In this document: positions 37,110-49,567 of the stretch, piece by piece
Numbering within the stretch: the stretch's first letter is position 1
How the letters are laid out: each line of letters starts with the position of its first letter
DNA from: Lanius collurio
Taxonomy: Eukaryota > Chordata > Aves > Passeriformes > Laniidae
Direction of reading: 5' to 3'
Length of the DNA: 64,000 nucleotides
Assembly (NCBI GenBank): GCA_020086605.1
Contig: JACBWW010000017.1
Coordinates: forward strand, 12,040,413-12,104,412
Made by a program: the position numbers and the translations under genes
Notes under the pieces: generated by a model
Database searches by the model: none
Told to the model about the DNA's origin: nothing
What the model saw: the letters and a program-made list of their open reading frames with translations, nothing else

Positions 37110-38139
37110 AGGGAAACAAAGGGAAGAGGAAGCGTTAACAGCTCAAGTCACAGTAAGTGTTGGCCTGCTTAAACTAATAATATCAGACAATTCTCTATAG
37201 TCTAAAACACCCACAGTCCTCCTACAGTGCTCCAAGCACTCCATGATCAGTGAACCATGTTTTAATGATACATTCTCTTGCAGAGCTTAAAGGTTTGAAA
37301 TATTAAATCTTTTCTCTCATGCATGCTGACAGCAAATGATTCTGATGCCCATCTATTAATGAAGTTTGTCTGTCTCTTGATCATTATAACGAGGGCATTA
37401 GCTAGCATTACTTCCCCCTCACTTTTTTAAATATGGAAAAAAAAGAATGTTAGGGAGCACACCAAATGTGACACATAACTACAAGTTCAAAAGGTCATTG
37501 AGGATTGAGGTCAGATAGCATGGAGAAAAACTTGTGCCCTCCTAAAAAGTAGGTCATTTGTTTCAGCCCTGAATGGATATAGGAAAAATTCAGAGGCATA
37601 TGTGCAATCTCTGTTCTGTAAAAGAAGTAACTTGAAAGTTGTTTCCTTTTTAAAAAATACCTTTTTTTTTTCTTTCCTTATTCCGAAGTGGTTCTTAATG
37701 GGTTATTGACATATTCTGGGAAAAGGATCACAGAACCATAGTATGCCTAATTTGTCTGACATTTAGGTCTGTTGCCTGTTAAATACTGTAAGAGTCAGTG
37801 ACTTCTAGAATTTTCTATGTTTTTCTTTCTACTTCTTTTCTGCTTGATTTCATCAGAGTGATCTGGGAGTCCTGGCTGGTTTTAGACTGTGCAGTCAGAG
37901 CAGCATGGGGACAGAGGCACCTGCTCAGTGCCACAAGCCTTGCTCATGAATGTTCACTTAGTCCACCCTTGAGTTCAAGGCAGAAAAAAACTGACACCTG
38001 ACCACCGGCTAACGTCATCCTAGATATGGCTTCTGTGGCTTTGAAGAAGTTCTGCAACATCTGTGCTGTGTCTTCCTTGCTGTAATTCAGATTTACTATA
38101 TGTCTGATCCAGCATGGGCACAGAGAGCAGATTATTTCC
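37110..38139. other. No gene seen; possibly more old CR1 at the right
   Basis: AT-rich. A GGATCACAGAACCATAG stretch near 37,726 vaguely resembles the reverse complement of a CR1 3' end, so the degraded CR1 at 38,140-38,275 could extend left to about 37,725; the sequence between is too diverged to tell. Confidence 0.4.
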
Positions 38140-38275
38140 TCTTCCCAAATCTTCTCTTCTTGAGGCTGAATAACACTAATTGATTCAATCTTTCATCTAG
38201 CTGATTTTTAAAGACTTCATATCATTCTCCTTGCTCTTTTCCAGATGTCCTACACTGGCACACCAAGCTGTCACT
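38140..38275 (-). mobile_element. Old, degraded CR1 LINE fragment (ORF2 end)
   Basis: On the minus strand it reads GGAAAAGAGCAAGGAGAATG, then an AAGATTGAATCAATTAGTG stretch and TTCAGCCTCAAGAAGAGAAG. This parallels the CR1 region encoding the EERLRELGLFSLEKRRL tail of ORF2. Many substitutions mark it as older than the other copies in the window. Confidence 0.6.
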
Positions 38276-39761
38276 GAAGATTTACTGGTGCTGAATGGAA
38301 ATGTGTGGGTGTTTCAGGATATACACATCAATGCACATCCTATAGCTGCATTTTCTTCCCTCCCCACAGCAGTACATCTCCAAGGTGAGGACCCTCATTG
38401 ACAATTGAGACTTTCCTGACTTAACGACCCTCTGTGAGTAGCAAAGCATTTCTGATTCCTGCCTGGCAAGTGAGGCATACACTTTTTCAGCTTTTTAAGA
38501 CCATACAGAACTACACGATGCTACATAAACTGATGATCACTGTGTCTGCACTCATCACTTTCTACTCCCTCAGACAAAACTCTGTCAATATATGAAAGTT
38601 ATTGTTCTTAATGAATACACATGGGACCCCAGTTGCAGCGAAGATTCCTCAGCTTTCTGGGCACTGCACATTCAAAATCATGGTCATTTAAGATAGTTTC
38701 AAAATAAAATACTTTGTAACAAAACATTAATGGTAAAGGTGAACTCCTCAATAATTTTTCTGAGGGGGTTAATAAGAAATGTTTTTACCCCAGTCACAAG
38801 CCTTGCAGCTGTAGTTATGATAGGATTGTGCCTGCAAAAGCCTTATTGTTAGACCTAATCTGTTGTTAAACTGCTTAATCAAGAGATTATTAACATTTCT
38901 GATTAAATACTTAGCTAAAGTGCAAAATTTAATCTTGGGGTTTTGATGTCTGGACTTCTAGCTAACATCATAAGCACCACAAGCACAGTAAATAGCTCAG
39001 CAGTGTACAGGGTTATTATCCTAATCCGATGTGAGAGCACAGGCACTACCTCCCTGTGCTGCCTATACATTTCATCTTGATGAAAACACTCTAAGTACTT
39101 TTGCAGTCCCGGACTGGGAACTGAAGGGGCAGAATAAAGGCTGCAGTTGAGAGGCTGTTTCAAGGCAGGGCCCTAATCCTGAGCAGTGCTGAGCATCCAT
39201 CCCTCCCAGTGCAGGCTATGGTGCTGTGCACTCGCCACCACTGAGGATCAGAGTTCATGGCCTTAGCTATGCTTCCAGGGAAAGTTGGTGGGAAGGGAGG
39301 AAAGAGGAGGAGATAACAGATGAATACTTAAGCAAACCAAAGAGTGAGGACAGAACTGGCACTATTTCTAAACATTTGCGGCCTTGACGACCCAAAGAAG
39401 TTGATGTACTTCTGCTATTTTCCATTTCCACAGAGAAAAGGAACCCTTTCCTGTGCTAGGATACTGCCATATTTGAACAAGACTGAGGTGACTCTGGCAT
39501 CAGGAAGAGAGAAAGTTCTCCCTGGATTGGCCATCACACCATGTGTGCATAGCATCAATAGGGCCGTTGAGAGTTTGCTATAGTAGGCACCTCCTGTCAA
39601 AATTTTATCTTGTGTCTAGATTTTCAAAAATCTTAGAGACTGACTTGCACAACACCCTCCTGAAAAAAAAAAAAAAAAAAAGTAAACTATTAGGTTTCAC
39701 TTAGGTGAGATACCTGCAAATTAAAGAAATGCATTTTGGCCCATACCTGAGTAAGTCGGTT
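38276..39761. other. No gene seen; A19 run at the right
   Basis: Unremarkable sequence with an A19 homopolymer at 39,663-39,681. That run precedes the CR1 fragment by about 80 bp, but the CR1 is on the minus strand and these elements do not use poly(A) tails, so the two are unrelated. Confidence 0.55.
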
Positions 39762-39948
39762 ATCACAGAATCATAGGATCACAGAATGGTTTGGGTTGAA
39801 AGAGACCTTAAAGATCATCTAGTTCGAAACCCTCTGTCATGGGTAGAGACGCTACTCACTAAACCAGGTTCCTCACAGCCCCATGCAACCTGGCCTCAAA
39901 CACTTCCAGGGATTGGGCATCCACAACTTCTCTGGACAACCTGTTCCG
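39762..39948 (-). mobile_element. CR1 LINE 3'-end fragment
   Basis: The plus strand shows the reverse complement of the avian CR1 terminus: ATCACAGAATCATAGGATCA, then GAATGGTTTGGGTTGAAAGA, CCTTAAAGATCATCTAGTTC, and further right CACTTCCAGGGATTGGGCAT and CACAACTTCTCTGGACAACC. Both octamer-like terminal units are kept. It is 5'-truncated around 39,948; sequence on to about 40,075 may be a further diverged part, but I cannot align it. Confidence 0.92.
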
Positions 39949-41040
39949 GGTTATCAAGGCTTTGCCTCCAGACAGGGAAAACAGAAATCCTCCAGAAAGC
40001 AGTTCATCCTTGACCTGCTCAGGTCACTATTCCAGCTGGATGACAATGCCCTTCAAAGGTGCCAGACTCCCTAACCTGAACACGAAGGCAGTCTAGAAAG
40101 GTAGCTTGGACTGTGCTTTTATGATGCTAAATTAAGTTCCAGTGAATTTCAACTAACATCTCCCAAAAATCCTGCTGAGACCAGGCATGAGCCATCTCAC
40201 CCAAAATCATTACATGCACAATTGACAGTCAACTTTGCATCCTGAGCCACTCTTTCCTGGATTTCACAGGGGTCAGAGGCAACTTTGGTGTCACACACTC
40301 ATCTTTCGTGGCATTCAACTGGGAGAGCTTTCTTCTTCAGTTCAAAACTTCCCAACTCCAAGGCATTTTCCTAGCCCAGAACAATCATAACCTCACCATT
40401 AGAACAATGCAGCAATGTTTCAAAATAAGCTCCAAGCATTCAAATCCAGACTAGAAGATACCTCCCAGAACAATGGTTTTGCTGAACCCAGCTTGTGTTT
40501 TTTGAAAGAGGAGCTGCTTTTGAAATATAAAAATCAAAGCTCTATAGCTGGACTCTGGCTCACTCTTTCTTGGTCTCTTTTCTCAAGTCATAATTTGATT
40601 TCTAGCATGTCCAGCCTAATGAAATTCTCTACCTCATCCTGTTTTGGTGTCACTTTATTATGATTCATTGCAAAAAATAAATAATTCTTCTTTCTGTGAC
40701 TACAGATACATGGCAAAAAACAGCCTACCCCAGGCAAAGCAAGAAAAGTAAGCGGAGCCAAGTAAAACTGGAATGCCACGAGAGTATTAGCTAGATTAAA
40801 CATTAACAATTACTTTTCTCCTTTTGATCACTGAAGTAGCAATGAAGTAGTAGAAGGAAAGTCGAAGATGTTGACATATGTTTTTATTATCTTTAGTCTT
40901 CTTTTTTGAAGTCTTGGGAACTGGCTCCACAAATACTTCCCAGGTCAAATGCAGAGAATTATGCTATTTGTTTCAGCAGTGAGGAGGCTGGGCAATTTTA
41001 CTAATAAATACAGCTTGATTTATTCTTTCAAAATTAGCAG
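39949..41040. other. No gene seen
   Basis: AT-rich sequence with no recognised feature beyond a possible diverged continuation of the neighbouring CR1 to about 40,075. Confidence 0.5.
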
Positions 41041-41240
41041 GGAAATAATCATTAAAAAACTGCAAGGAAAAAAATTAATTTATTTTTTAAAATTGCTAAC
41101 TTAGGAGCTAGGCAAACTAAAGCGATTCAAATATAAGTAGCACAACAATATAAATCCAGCTAAGCGTTATTTCCCTCGCTTTTCTCATTTTTCAGTCATT
41201 CCTGCCTATTTTGCTTTTTCCAGGACTGGAAACAGCTTCC
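41041..41240. other. AT-rich, CpG-retaining stretch, possible conserved noncoding element
   Basis: Poly-A/T-structured sequence with three CpGs (AAGCGATT, AAGCGTTA, CCTCGC) and no open frame. The look resembles conserved noncoding DNA, but this is only an impression without alignment. Confidence 0.2.
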
Positions 41241-41700
41241 CTCCAGCTTGTAGTGAGAAGTGTTTGCTCCTGTCACTTGCCTGACCAAGGGAAACACTAA
41301 ACAAATACCACAAGAACTCCATATCTTTGTGAGATTTCCAGTTTAATTTCCAGGCTCTAGAGGATGGAATTTGCTAAGAAGTCCTGTATCTCTGAAATGA
41401 ATATGGAGGATGTCTTAGCCCTTTCAGATTGGCTTGAGTTAAGAAGGGGCTGGCATGAAAAAAAATCCTACACTGAAAAACTGAGTAAAAGTAGTGAGTT
41501 TAGAAAGGGAATTTATATTAAGTAAAAATAACCACAATATATCACTCGCAGTTATTTTTCCTCATCTCTACCCCCTGTTAGGATTTTTTGTACTTTGGGT
41601 GGTGAATTCTCTCTTTTTTGTTTAATTGAAAACTATCCTACTCCTAATTTACTTCTATCTCTTGTTCCCTTGAGGCTTTGTTTTTTGAAAACCCAAAGAT

Positions 41701-41714
41701 TCTGCGATCGCAGA
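41701..41714. other. Perfect 14-bp palindrome with two CpGs
   Basis: TCTGCGATCGCAGA equals its own reverse complement. It includes the PvuI-like core CGATCG and lies in AT-rich DNA where CpG is scarce. It could be a dimer binding site or chance. Confidence 0.5.
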
Positions 41715-44700
41715 GAAAGTAGCTTGAAAGATTTTTTTCAGTGAACATTTCTGGTTCACTGAAATACACAGTTCTAATAGAAAAGTTCACCTATGGGTCT
41801 TAAGAGAGACTCAGGATATCCAATCCTTTCTTGTTTTGAACTCAAAGAAAGGAAACAACAATCTGAAGCAATTCCTAGTCTGAAACAATTTGCTCCTATG
41901 AAGTCTATAGGTTGTAGAAAACACTGGAGTCCATGGAAGATGCTAATAAATCTACCTTTTATCCATCTTAAGAGTGTTTCGATTACTCCTAACTTTACTT
42001 TAAAAAGCCCAGTTAGTAGCAGGCTTGTATCAAGAAACACACCAATTTCTGCTTTTCTTTCCTTTCCCCCTCACACCCACATCTGAATCCCACTGTATGC
42101 CAATACAAACTCCCGCGTAAATGCCAGGCACATGAACATCCAAGACATATCTGAAGACACCAGCTGGCAATTATGGGAAGTGTATAATCCATGCAAGCAA
42201 GTATTTATCTGGTTATGCTGGATTCAACCATTAGTTTTTTAATTAAATAATTTCCCCATTTTTCATACTTCTCAGTGATTTAGTGTATTAATACAGCTTA
42301 CACATTTCCTGCTTTCACCCCTCAGTATGGGACATTGTCTTTCTAACAGTACTGATGGGTACAGCATGGACAAGATGCTCAACTGCATATATCTATTTAT
42401 ATATGTTTTTCAGGATGAAAAGAAAGTGTTTTAAATTTATTTCAACCCATGGATCTAAATTTTTACAGAGTAACCACATGCTGTAACACAAGTCTCTTAA
42501 AAACTCTGCTCCTGGGTATTAGGGGAGTTGTCAAAAAGCAGCTGCAGTATCCCATTGCCAATGAATCTGGATGTCATTGACTCAAGGGTCATCTTGTCAG
42601 CATTACCAGATGGACTTTGCCTTGTTAAGGCTTGCTGACAGCCAGACCAGCAGCAGCTCCCACGGGAGGACCCGTGACCGCAGTCAGCCCAGGTCCCACC
42701 GGGCCTTATTCCAGGCAGCATTCCCACAGGATCTGACCTGCAGGCACACTCTTGAATGCTGTCTTGAGACATGAACTTAACACAGGCACCTGCTTCCTCA
42801 GAAGAGGCCTGCATCTTGTATCAATACTAGGAGAGATTAAATCTGATTTATTAAACTTTCTATATTTAGTCCAGCCATTTAAAGTTGCAAATTCATGGCT
42901 GCTTCTTGAGTTACCAAGCTTGTTTCCTTTGCAAACTTACCAGGAGTGTAAAAATGCTACACCAAGTCTACTTACCTGCCTTGAGAAAACCATAAGCACC
43001 TCTGAACCAGCACACACAGCCTTGCTACCCAGGTGCTCCCTGTGCTAGAGTGGAACTAGGTCTGCTCTACAAGCATGTGTTCTAGTGCTGAACCTCCTTA
43101 GGAGAACAAAGGAACACTGGGTTCTAATTAAGAGAGAAGACTGTAGTTCCAAGCAATTTAGGTAACTGAGTACTTTTGGGTGTTATGGGCTTGGCCCCTG
43201 AACTTAGCTCAAATTTGGAGAAAACTTCAGATAAGAGATCAGTCTCCAGAGCTGCAATGATCTTTTGCCTTGTCAGGCAGTAAAACTGTTTTGCTTTTTC
43301 TCCCTCCCTTCCTCACAGGATTAACTCATGACTGATACAAAAGCAAAAGGAAGCAAACTGTCTCTTTGAAAACTTTACTGTGAAAAAGCCTGCTGATATT
43401 TCCAAATGTGCCTTTATGCCAATTATGGGTTGATTTGCCATTGTAGCCATTTCACATTTGTTTGCACTGTGCTCCCATCCCAAGGTTGTGCACAACACAA
43501 TGCTGCAGGAGGTCAGAGGATAATGTGTGATCTCTACAACAGAGACACAACAGTGTCCTGCAGCTGCAAGGCAAGGGCTCCATCCCTGCCTGGGCTGTTA
43601 GACATCACCTCAGGCTGTCCTGAGCCAAAAACTATGTCTGCTGGTGATGAATGATTGGAATACTGCAGATCTCCTCTGCCAAAAAATGTCACTGAACATC
43701 TCACAAAGCAGGGCTACAGAAAAAGCACAACTCAAATCACAGTAATGACTGCTGAGAGTCCTCATTCTTCCTGATGGAAAGCAAAAACTTAAACTTTTTT
43801 TGAGGTTTGGGGCTTGGCGTTCACCACCAGTGCTCTTAATATGAAATTAAAATTAAATTCCTCAATGAAAGACACTAAAAATTAGATGTAACAATTGTTT
43901 TGGCAAATCTTAGTGATGGAAAAATTAGTGTACAAAAAAATTCTCTGCAATTACTGGATTGAAACACCGGTACAGTTGTAAGTTCTGACCATCTCCAAAG
44001 CATTCATATTTGTGGAAATAGATGTTCACAAAGGAATGGTGGGAAGAAAAAGAAATACATTTGGTAGCATTTATTTAACCCCACATTTAAATTGCCAGAG
44101 TGAACTAAGTGCCAAGTGGTCATCTTATTAGTTTGATACATGCTCAGCTATCATGAATAAGGTGGGTTTTAATACAAGTAAGGCCTGCCCAATCCACATT
44201 TGAGATGTTATAATGAGATGACATGGGCTGTTTTGTTACATGATGTGATGTATGTGAGGTGTAGACTCAAGATCTTCAAGACAGCTCATGAAATAAGCTC
44301 TTTCAACCAAATGAATAATGATTTCTCAAATAAGAGGGTATATTACTTTAAATTCATTGCAAAATAAGTATTTTGTAGCTCATTTTAGAATAAGGGATAA
44401 TTTTAATTTTTAGATTCTCTTTATTTGGTTTTCATAATTTCAAGGGCATATGTTCAGAAACATTTTCAAAGGGCAAAAGTAAGGAAAGGAGCTGGTAATT
44501 GAATGTTTCTCTATAGACCTGTGTAATAATTTAAAGAAGTAAGAGGAAAACACCTCTTCAAGTGACAGTGAATTTGAGAAAAATAACCAAGGATCATAAC
44601 ATAGCTAGAAGGAGAAAAATATATTAAAATGGTCATCAGTTTGACTATGTTAGAAAGAAATAGAATAACATGTTTATGTTTTCAAAAGAAGCATTTTTGC

Positions 44701-45197
44701 CTTCGTAATTAAATTAGAGTTATCTTCAATTTGATTTTCCTGTCCGACTTCCAGCAGCATTTTAACTGTACATGTCCTGAATAAAAACACTGACATAGGA
44801 AATATCTGGTATTTTTTGTGAACAGAGAGTTGAATTTCTGGTTTGGGTTTTTTTTTTAAAGAACGAATATAAATGCTTCCATGTGTTGACATGTCCCTGC
44901 TAGCAGTTAACTTTATCCTACTGCTTCACTGAGCACTGGAGGCTGGCTGGGGAGCTTTGCCATCCCCAAAATGAGCAGCTCAGCGAGGGGCACAGCTTGC
45001 CTGCTCACCTTCCCTCGGCAGAGATTGCTGGTCATCAGTTCCATGTGTTTATGGATGCAAAATTCTGGAATGCCAGTGCCAAACTGAAGCCAGTATCTTT
45101 CCAGTGAATTCTAAAAGTTCAGACCACAAAGCACTGGCACTGGTGCAGCTCAGCTTGCTGGATGTCCCTCTGAGATTTGATGAAACCAAGGGACAGC
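41715..45197. other. No gene seen
   Basis: Mostly AT-rich. A more GC-rich patch with four CpGs at about 42,660-42,710 is open on the minus strand for 105 codons (42,497-42,814), but nothing in it is recognisable. Confidence 0.5.
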
Positions 45198-45237
45198 AGG
45201 GGAGAGAAAGAGAGAAAGAAGTGAGGAAAGAGAGAGG
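45198..45237 (+). repeat. Polypurine tract (GA-rich)
   Basis: Forty bases, all purine except a T at 45,222, mostly GAGA/GAAA units. It yields a spurious Ser/Leu-rich frame on the minus strand. Such tracts can form triplex structures. Confidence 0.8.
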
Positions 45238-47424
45238 CTAGACAGAAAAAAAAGGGGGTGTGATGCAACACTCCCACACTGGTGCCTGGGCCATGGAGCC
45301 GAGCCTGGCCACCGGCGTGGCTGGGGAAGGAGGTGACAGTGACTTCTGCTGCTGAGCTCCTCTGAGTTGCCTGACCAGGGCTTTAGTGGATGAACATCCA
45401 CTGGTTAGGGCTGACCCTCCTGGTGGGTACATGGTGAGCCCTCCCAGCCTGGCATTCCCATCATGACAAATTCTGAGCTCAGAAAATGCATGCCATGGAC
45501 TGAAATGAGAGCTCCCTGCACAGTGCCAGGCACAGGCTCTTTCATGTGTCACCAAAGCTTCAGATTCAGCACAAAGGACACAGGAAGCTTGATGAAAACA
45601 ATTCAAAGACTCTTCCAAGTTTTTGCCTTCAGTCATCCTTGTTAGCTTCAAATAATCTGTCGTTTCAAATCTCAGTAACCGAACTGCTGCATCCCAGAGG
45701 AGATCTGATCCTTAATGATTATTGTGCCTTCTGTGTCCATATTGAATTAGAATCCTGTTAACACCAAAAGTACCCAAAGCTCTCACTATTTTTCAAAAAT
45801 AATCAGGGGCTTCTCCTTTCATTGCTGTCTATTACAGTTCCTAATTCCCAGCTCTTCCCCCCAGTGTGTGGGCTTTCAGCTTTTCCCTCTCTCTCTGAAC
45901 AGCAGAATGGAACTCCAACTCCATCACAGGTTTACAGGGCTAGAGAATTGAAGGACAAGACTGGGTAATTAAAACAGAGAAGGTTCAGTATGTTCCTCCC
46001 TGAGGACAAGGCATATTGGTTTTGAGCTGCTGAGTTTCAGACAGCACTGGCAGCAAACTCAGCTAATGCTGGCGTGTCCAAAGGGGTACAGTGCTGCTGC
46101 CAAGAGCCTTCCTCAAGCAGCTCCGGCCATGGACCAGCATTGAAGGGACTGTTTGCACAGTGAAAGCCCACATGTATTCACCCAGACCCTTCTCACCATC
46201 TTTCTAGCTCCTTTCTCTATCCACTGCAAAGTCTGCAGCAGGTCTGATGCACCCTGCAGGGAGAAGCCAGCCCAGTGAAGGGATGTCCTGGGGTGGTAGT
46301 GACAGGAAGCCCTCAGGGCAGTCGTCTCCATGCCACAGGCCGTGTCTGACCTCAGCAGGACAGAAACATTGCCTCTCTAATGCGGAAATGGACCTGCCAG
46401 GCCAGGGCATGGGAACTGTTTGTGTGGGAAACAACAAAATTCAGCAGCAACTGAATAAAGTTTAGAAAGTGCAGAATCAATCCTGAGAAGGTTCCAAACA
46501 AGTTCTTGTAATAGTAGGAGGAATACAAAATCTTGCATCTACAAAGAGACATTTATACACCAGGGAGCACAGTAACTCCCTCCTTGCCTGCCAGCCCTCC
46601 TCACCAGCAGGCAGGTGCTTCCCTCCCATGGGCAGGGATGTCTGGCCATTAGGCTTCCCATGCCCATGCTGAGAACACTATCACCTCCCCTGCCTTCTCC
46701 CCCTAGTTTTTTCTCCCATCTCCTTGCTTTTCATGACACATGCTATCTCCTATTCAGGGGGATTTTTGTCATCAACATTTCCTTCTGTTCTTTTCATTTT
46801 GTTCACTCATTTCTTAATTTCTCCGTAGTCTGGAAAAGCTAAAGGCACATAATCAGTTCTGCCTCCAGTATGTACTTGAGGAGCCAAAAGTATGCAATGT
46901 AAATTAGCTTTAAAAGAAAATGTTATTTCATTAAGTAACATGGCTGTCTGCCACTCAGAAATGTCCTCTTGCAACATATCCTGGTGATCTCACAGACATG
47001 TATGTTATTCACTCTCAAGAACTGCATGACATATTTGAATAATGGCTGTTAAACATTTTTTAAAGAATAAGACACCTTAAACCATATTCTGTAATTTGAA
47101 ACTGCACCAAAAAAAACCCTCTGATTTGAAATTACAATACAATTCCTTGCCAAAATGTGTGTATTTTTAAATTTCTTTCTATCCACGTCTTCTATTTCGA
47201 TATAAATTATTCAGTTGGGCATATTCAGTTCTTAAAACAGTTTTTCTTCTAAAGCATGAAAAGTACAAAAGACGAGGCACATGTTTCTTCTGAGCCTGCA
47301 GCATACTTGAATGTTCAGTGGTAAGGGTGCAGAAAGGACCAAGGCTGCCAGCATAGGCTGTGACTGAGGGATGGTGACTGTTTGTGCCCAAGTTCCATGC
47401 TGGTTGTAATGAACAGCTTCCTAG
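45238..47424. other. No gene seen
   Basis: Mixed composition, somewhat GC-richer than average, with frames of 60-137 codons on both strands and none recognised. Confidence 0.55.
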
Positions 47425-47604
47425 GAGCAGGAACAGGCTCCCCATGGAAGTGATCTTGGCATCAAGCTTATTGGAGTTCAGGAGCTGTTTGGACAATGGT
47501 CTCAGGCACATGGTGGGATTTTTGGGGTTGCCCTCTGCAGATGCAGGAGCTGGACTCAATGATACTGGTGGGTCTCTTCCAACTCAGGATATTTTATGAT
47601 TCTA
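47425..47604 (+). mobile_element. CR1 LINE 3'-end fragment (second subfamily type)
   Basis: It contains the CR1 3' UTR wording GTTTGGACAATGGTCTCAGG, CACATGGTGGGATTTTTGGG, GAGCTGGACTCAATGATACT and GTGGGTCTCTTCCAACTCAG, ending GGATATTTTATGATTCTA. The CTCAGGATATT ending differs from the CTTAAAGGTCTTTTCCAACC type seen at 33.2 and 39.8 kb, so at least two CR1 subfamilies are present. Plus orientation, 5'-truncated. Confidence 0.92.
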
Positions 47605-48793
47605 GTAGAGCAAATATGAGATCAAGTAATAGAAAAGAGACCTTCTGGACATTATGTTCTCTCTCTCAAGGTCTCACTGCTGAGGGCTGTCAAAGGAGTT
47701 GCATGCAACAAGAGAAGAGTTTCACACAGCACCCGAGTATAAAACCAGTGTGTCATCCCAGGGCCTCCCTGGTGAGGTGTCCCTTGGAGAAAACATGTCC
47801 AGCTCTGCCCTGAGCACCAGCACCGCCTTGCTGTCCCACTTTCCCCAGTGGCCCCTGGCATCCTCCAGCTCCTGGTACAGCCACAGAGCTCCACACCTGC
47901 CCAAACCTCTGGCTGAGAGGTACTGTACACATCCACAGAGGTTTTGTGTCTCCTGGAGCACAAGCTGAGTCTGACATGACAGACTTGTCATGTGTGTGTC
48001 CTAAGCTGGCTCCATCTGTGCCCCACAAGTGGATGGTCATTCCTCTAGGAGACATTACTGAAGAAGTGGGGAATATGCCTGTCTCTGGGGATCAGTGCCT
48101 CTCACCACAGAGATTTCTCCTGCAAGCCTTCCCACATGATTCAGAGAAGCAAGCATCTTTATTTGAGATGATCTGATGTCTCACTTTTGTCTATTTAAAG
48201 TTCTGAGATATAAACTTCATCATAGAAATCAGCAGTGTTGACTCTGCTGCCCCACTTGAAATACTTGTATATAGTGGGAAATGCAGCCTTGTTATCACCA
48301 TTTTTGGAATTACCCTTAATTTTCAATGAATTAACTGCAAGCAAGTGATGAGTTTGCATCAACCCTCCCAAAGTCAGTAGAAAGATTTAGCTGGGTCCTG
48401 GATTTGTTTTGGATGAGCCATAGCAATCGTCTGGGTTATTTGTTAACTGTTTGCATCAACTGCTGACTCTTGGTGGTATGTGACTGCTGATTGCAGACAC
48501 ACAGTGCTGCCACTGAACCCCAGCCTGTGCCCAGGCACGGCTCTTTCCAAGGACATGCATGTTCTTGCAGAAATGGAGGGATGACAGATGAGAAGACTGT
48601 TGTGGTTTGTTTTTCCATGTAAACAAAAATGCTTTTTCATAAACACAACCAAGGATGCAGGGAGCTACACTAGGAAAATAATCTTAGGAAAACTGCTCCT
48701 GGCTGCAAAGTTTTTTCTCCTTCCCCAAAAACATTAATGAGTTGATACTTAGCACTCAATTCCCTGCATGCCATTAGAACTGTACCAAGAGGT
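47605..48793. other. No gene seen
   Basis: GC-richer than average, with overlapping open frames on both strands at 47.65-48.06 kb. Four frames open together indicates stop-poor composition, not coding. Confidence 0.55.
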
Positions 48794-49567
48794 ATGTGTT
48801 CAGAGATGCCCGGGGCACTTCTCACAGACATTCCAACCACCAGCTGTAGACTTCTGATTAGGGCACAGGTTAAAGCCCCTGCATTTGAGATCCTGATTTC
48901 CCTCTGGGGTCCAACAGAGAGAGGTTTGCTCCTGCAGAGGCTACTTGCATTAGATGTCTGCAGTTCCATCACACAAACAGTCCCTCACCCACCCTCAAAA
49001 TCACTTTGGACAGTACTGAAGAAGAGTTGTGCTTCACTCACAGCCAGCTATTACCCACACAGGAAAATGCAGGCTGTGTATAGAAGTTTTGCAAAGCCAA
49101 AGGCCTGTAAAACATCCCAGCAAGAGGGGAGGGGACTCTGGGGCCTGGGGGAGAGAGAGAGAAAAAGAAATGTTAAATTAAATTTTAAATGGATGGTTCC
49201 TGGAGTTCCTGCAGTGCTGCAAAGCCTGAGTCCACACTCTCCAAAGCTACCTCCAGACACAGTTACTGGGAAATATCATGTTAAAAAGCTGGAGAAAATC
49301 CTCTTCAGACTGTTTATCTTGAGCAGGCAGAAAGATGCTGGAGACTGGAGGTTGCCCCCAATAGTGGCAGAGATGGGGCTGGGGGCCATGGGTGGGCATT
49401 GCTGTGCAGATGACCCCTTCTGTATTTTCAGTGAGCATCTCTCACCCTTCTGCCCAACACAGGCTGCCCTCACTGGTCAGGTCAGTGACTCAATACCCCA
49501 TTTATTGGGAACATATGACAGACACTTACCACATACCCTAAATATTCTCAATAGTTGGCATTTCTGA
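48794..49567 (+). other. Longest open frame of the window (257 codons), unrecognised
   Basis: A plus-strand frame opening with an ATG at 48,794 and ending at a TGA. At this length it is the only frame in the window that is somewhat unlikely by chance. The peptide has no signal peptide, no membrane segment and no motif I recognise, and has scattered Cys and Pro. Shorter open frames exist on the minus strand over the same region (49,051-49,473). No splice-site logic or CpG island supports a gene start. It could be a stop-free noncoding stretch or an old retrocopy. Confidence 0.15.

Noticed and set aside
39663..39681. A19 run as a possible retroposon tail
   Set aside because: The neighbouring element is a minus-strand CR1, which ends in octamer-like repeats rather than poly(A); no gene body precedes the run.
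47652..48055. Cluster of overlapping frames on both strands
   Set aside because: Several frames open at once reflects stop-poor GC-richer composition, not coding.
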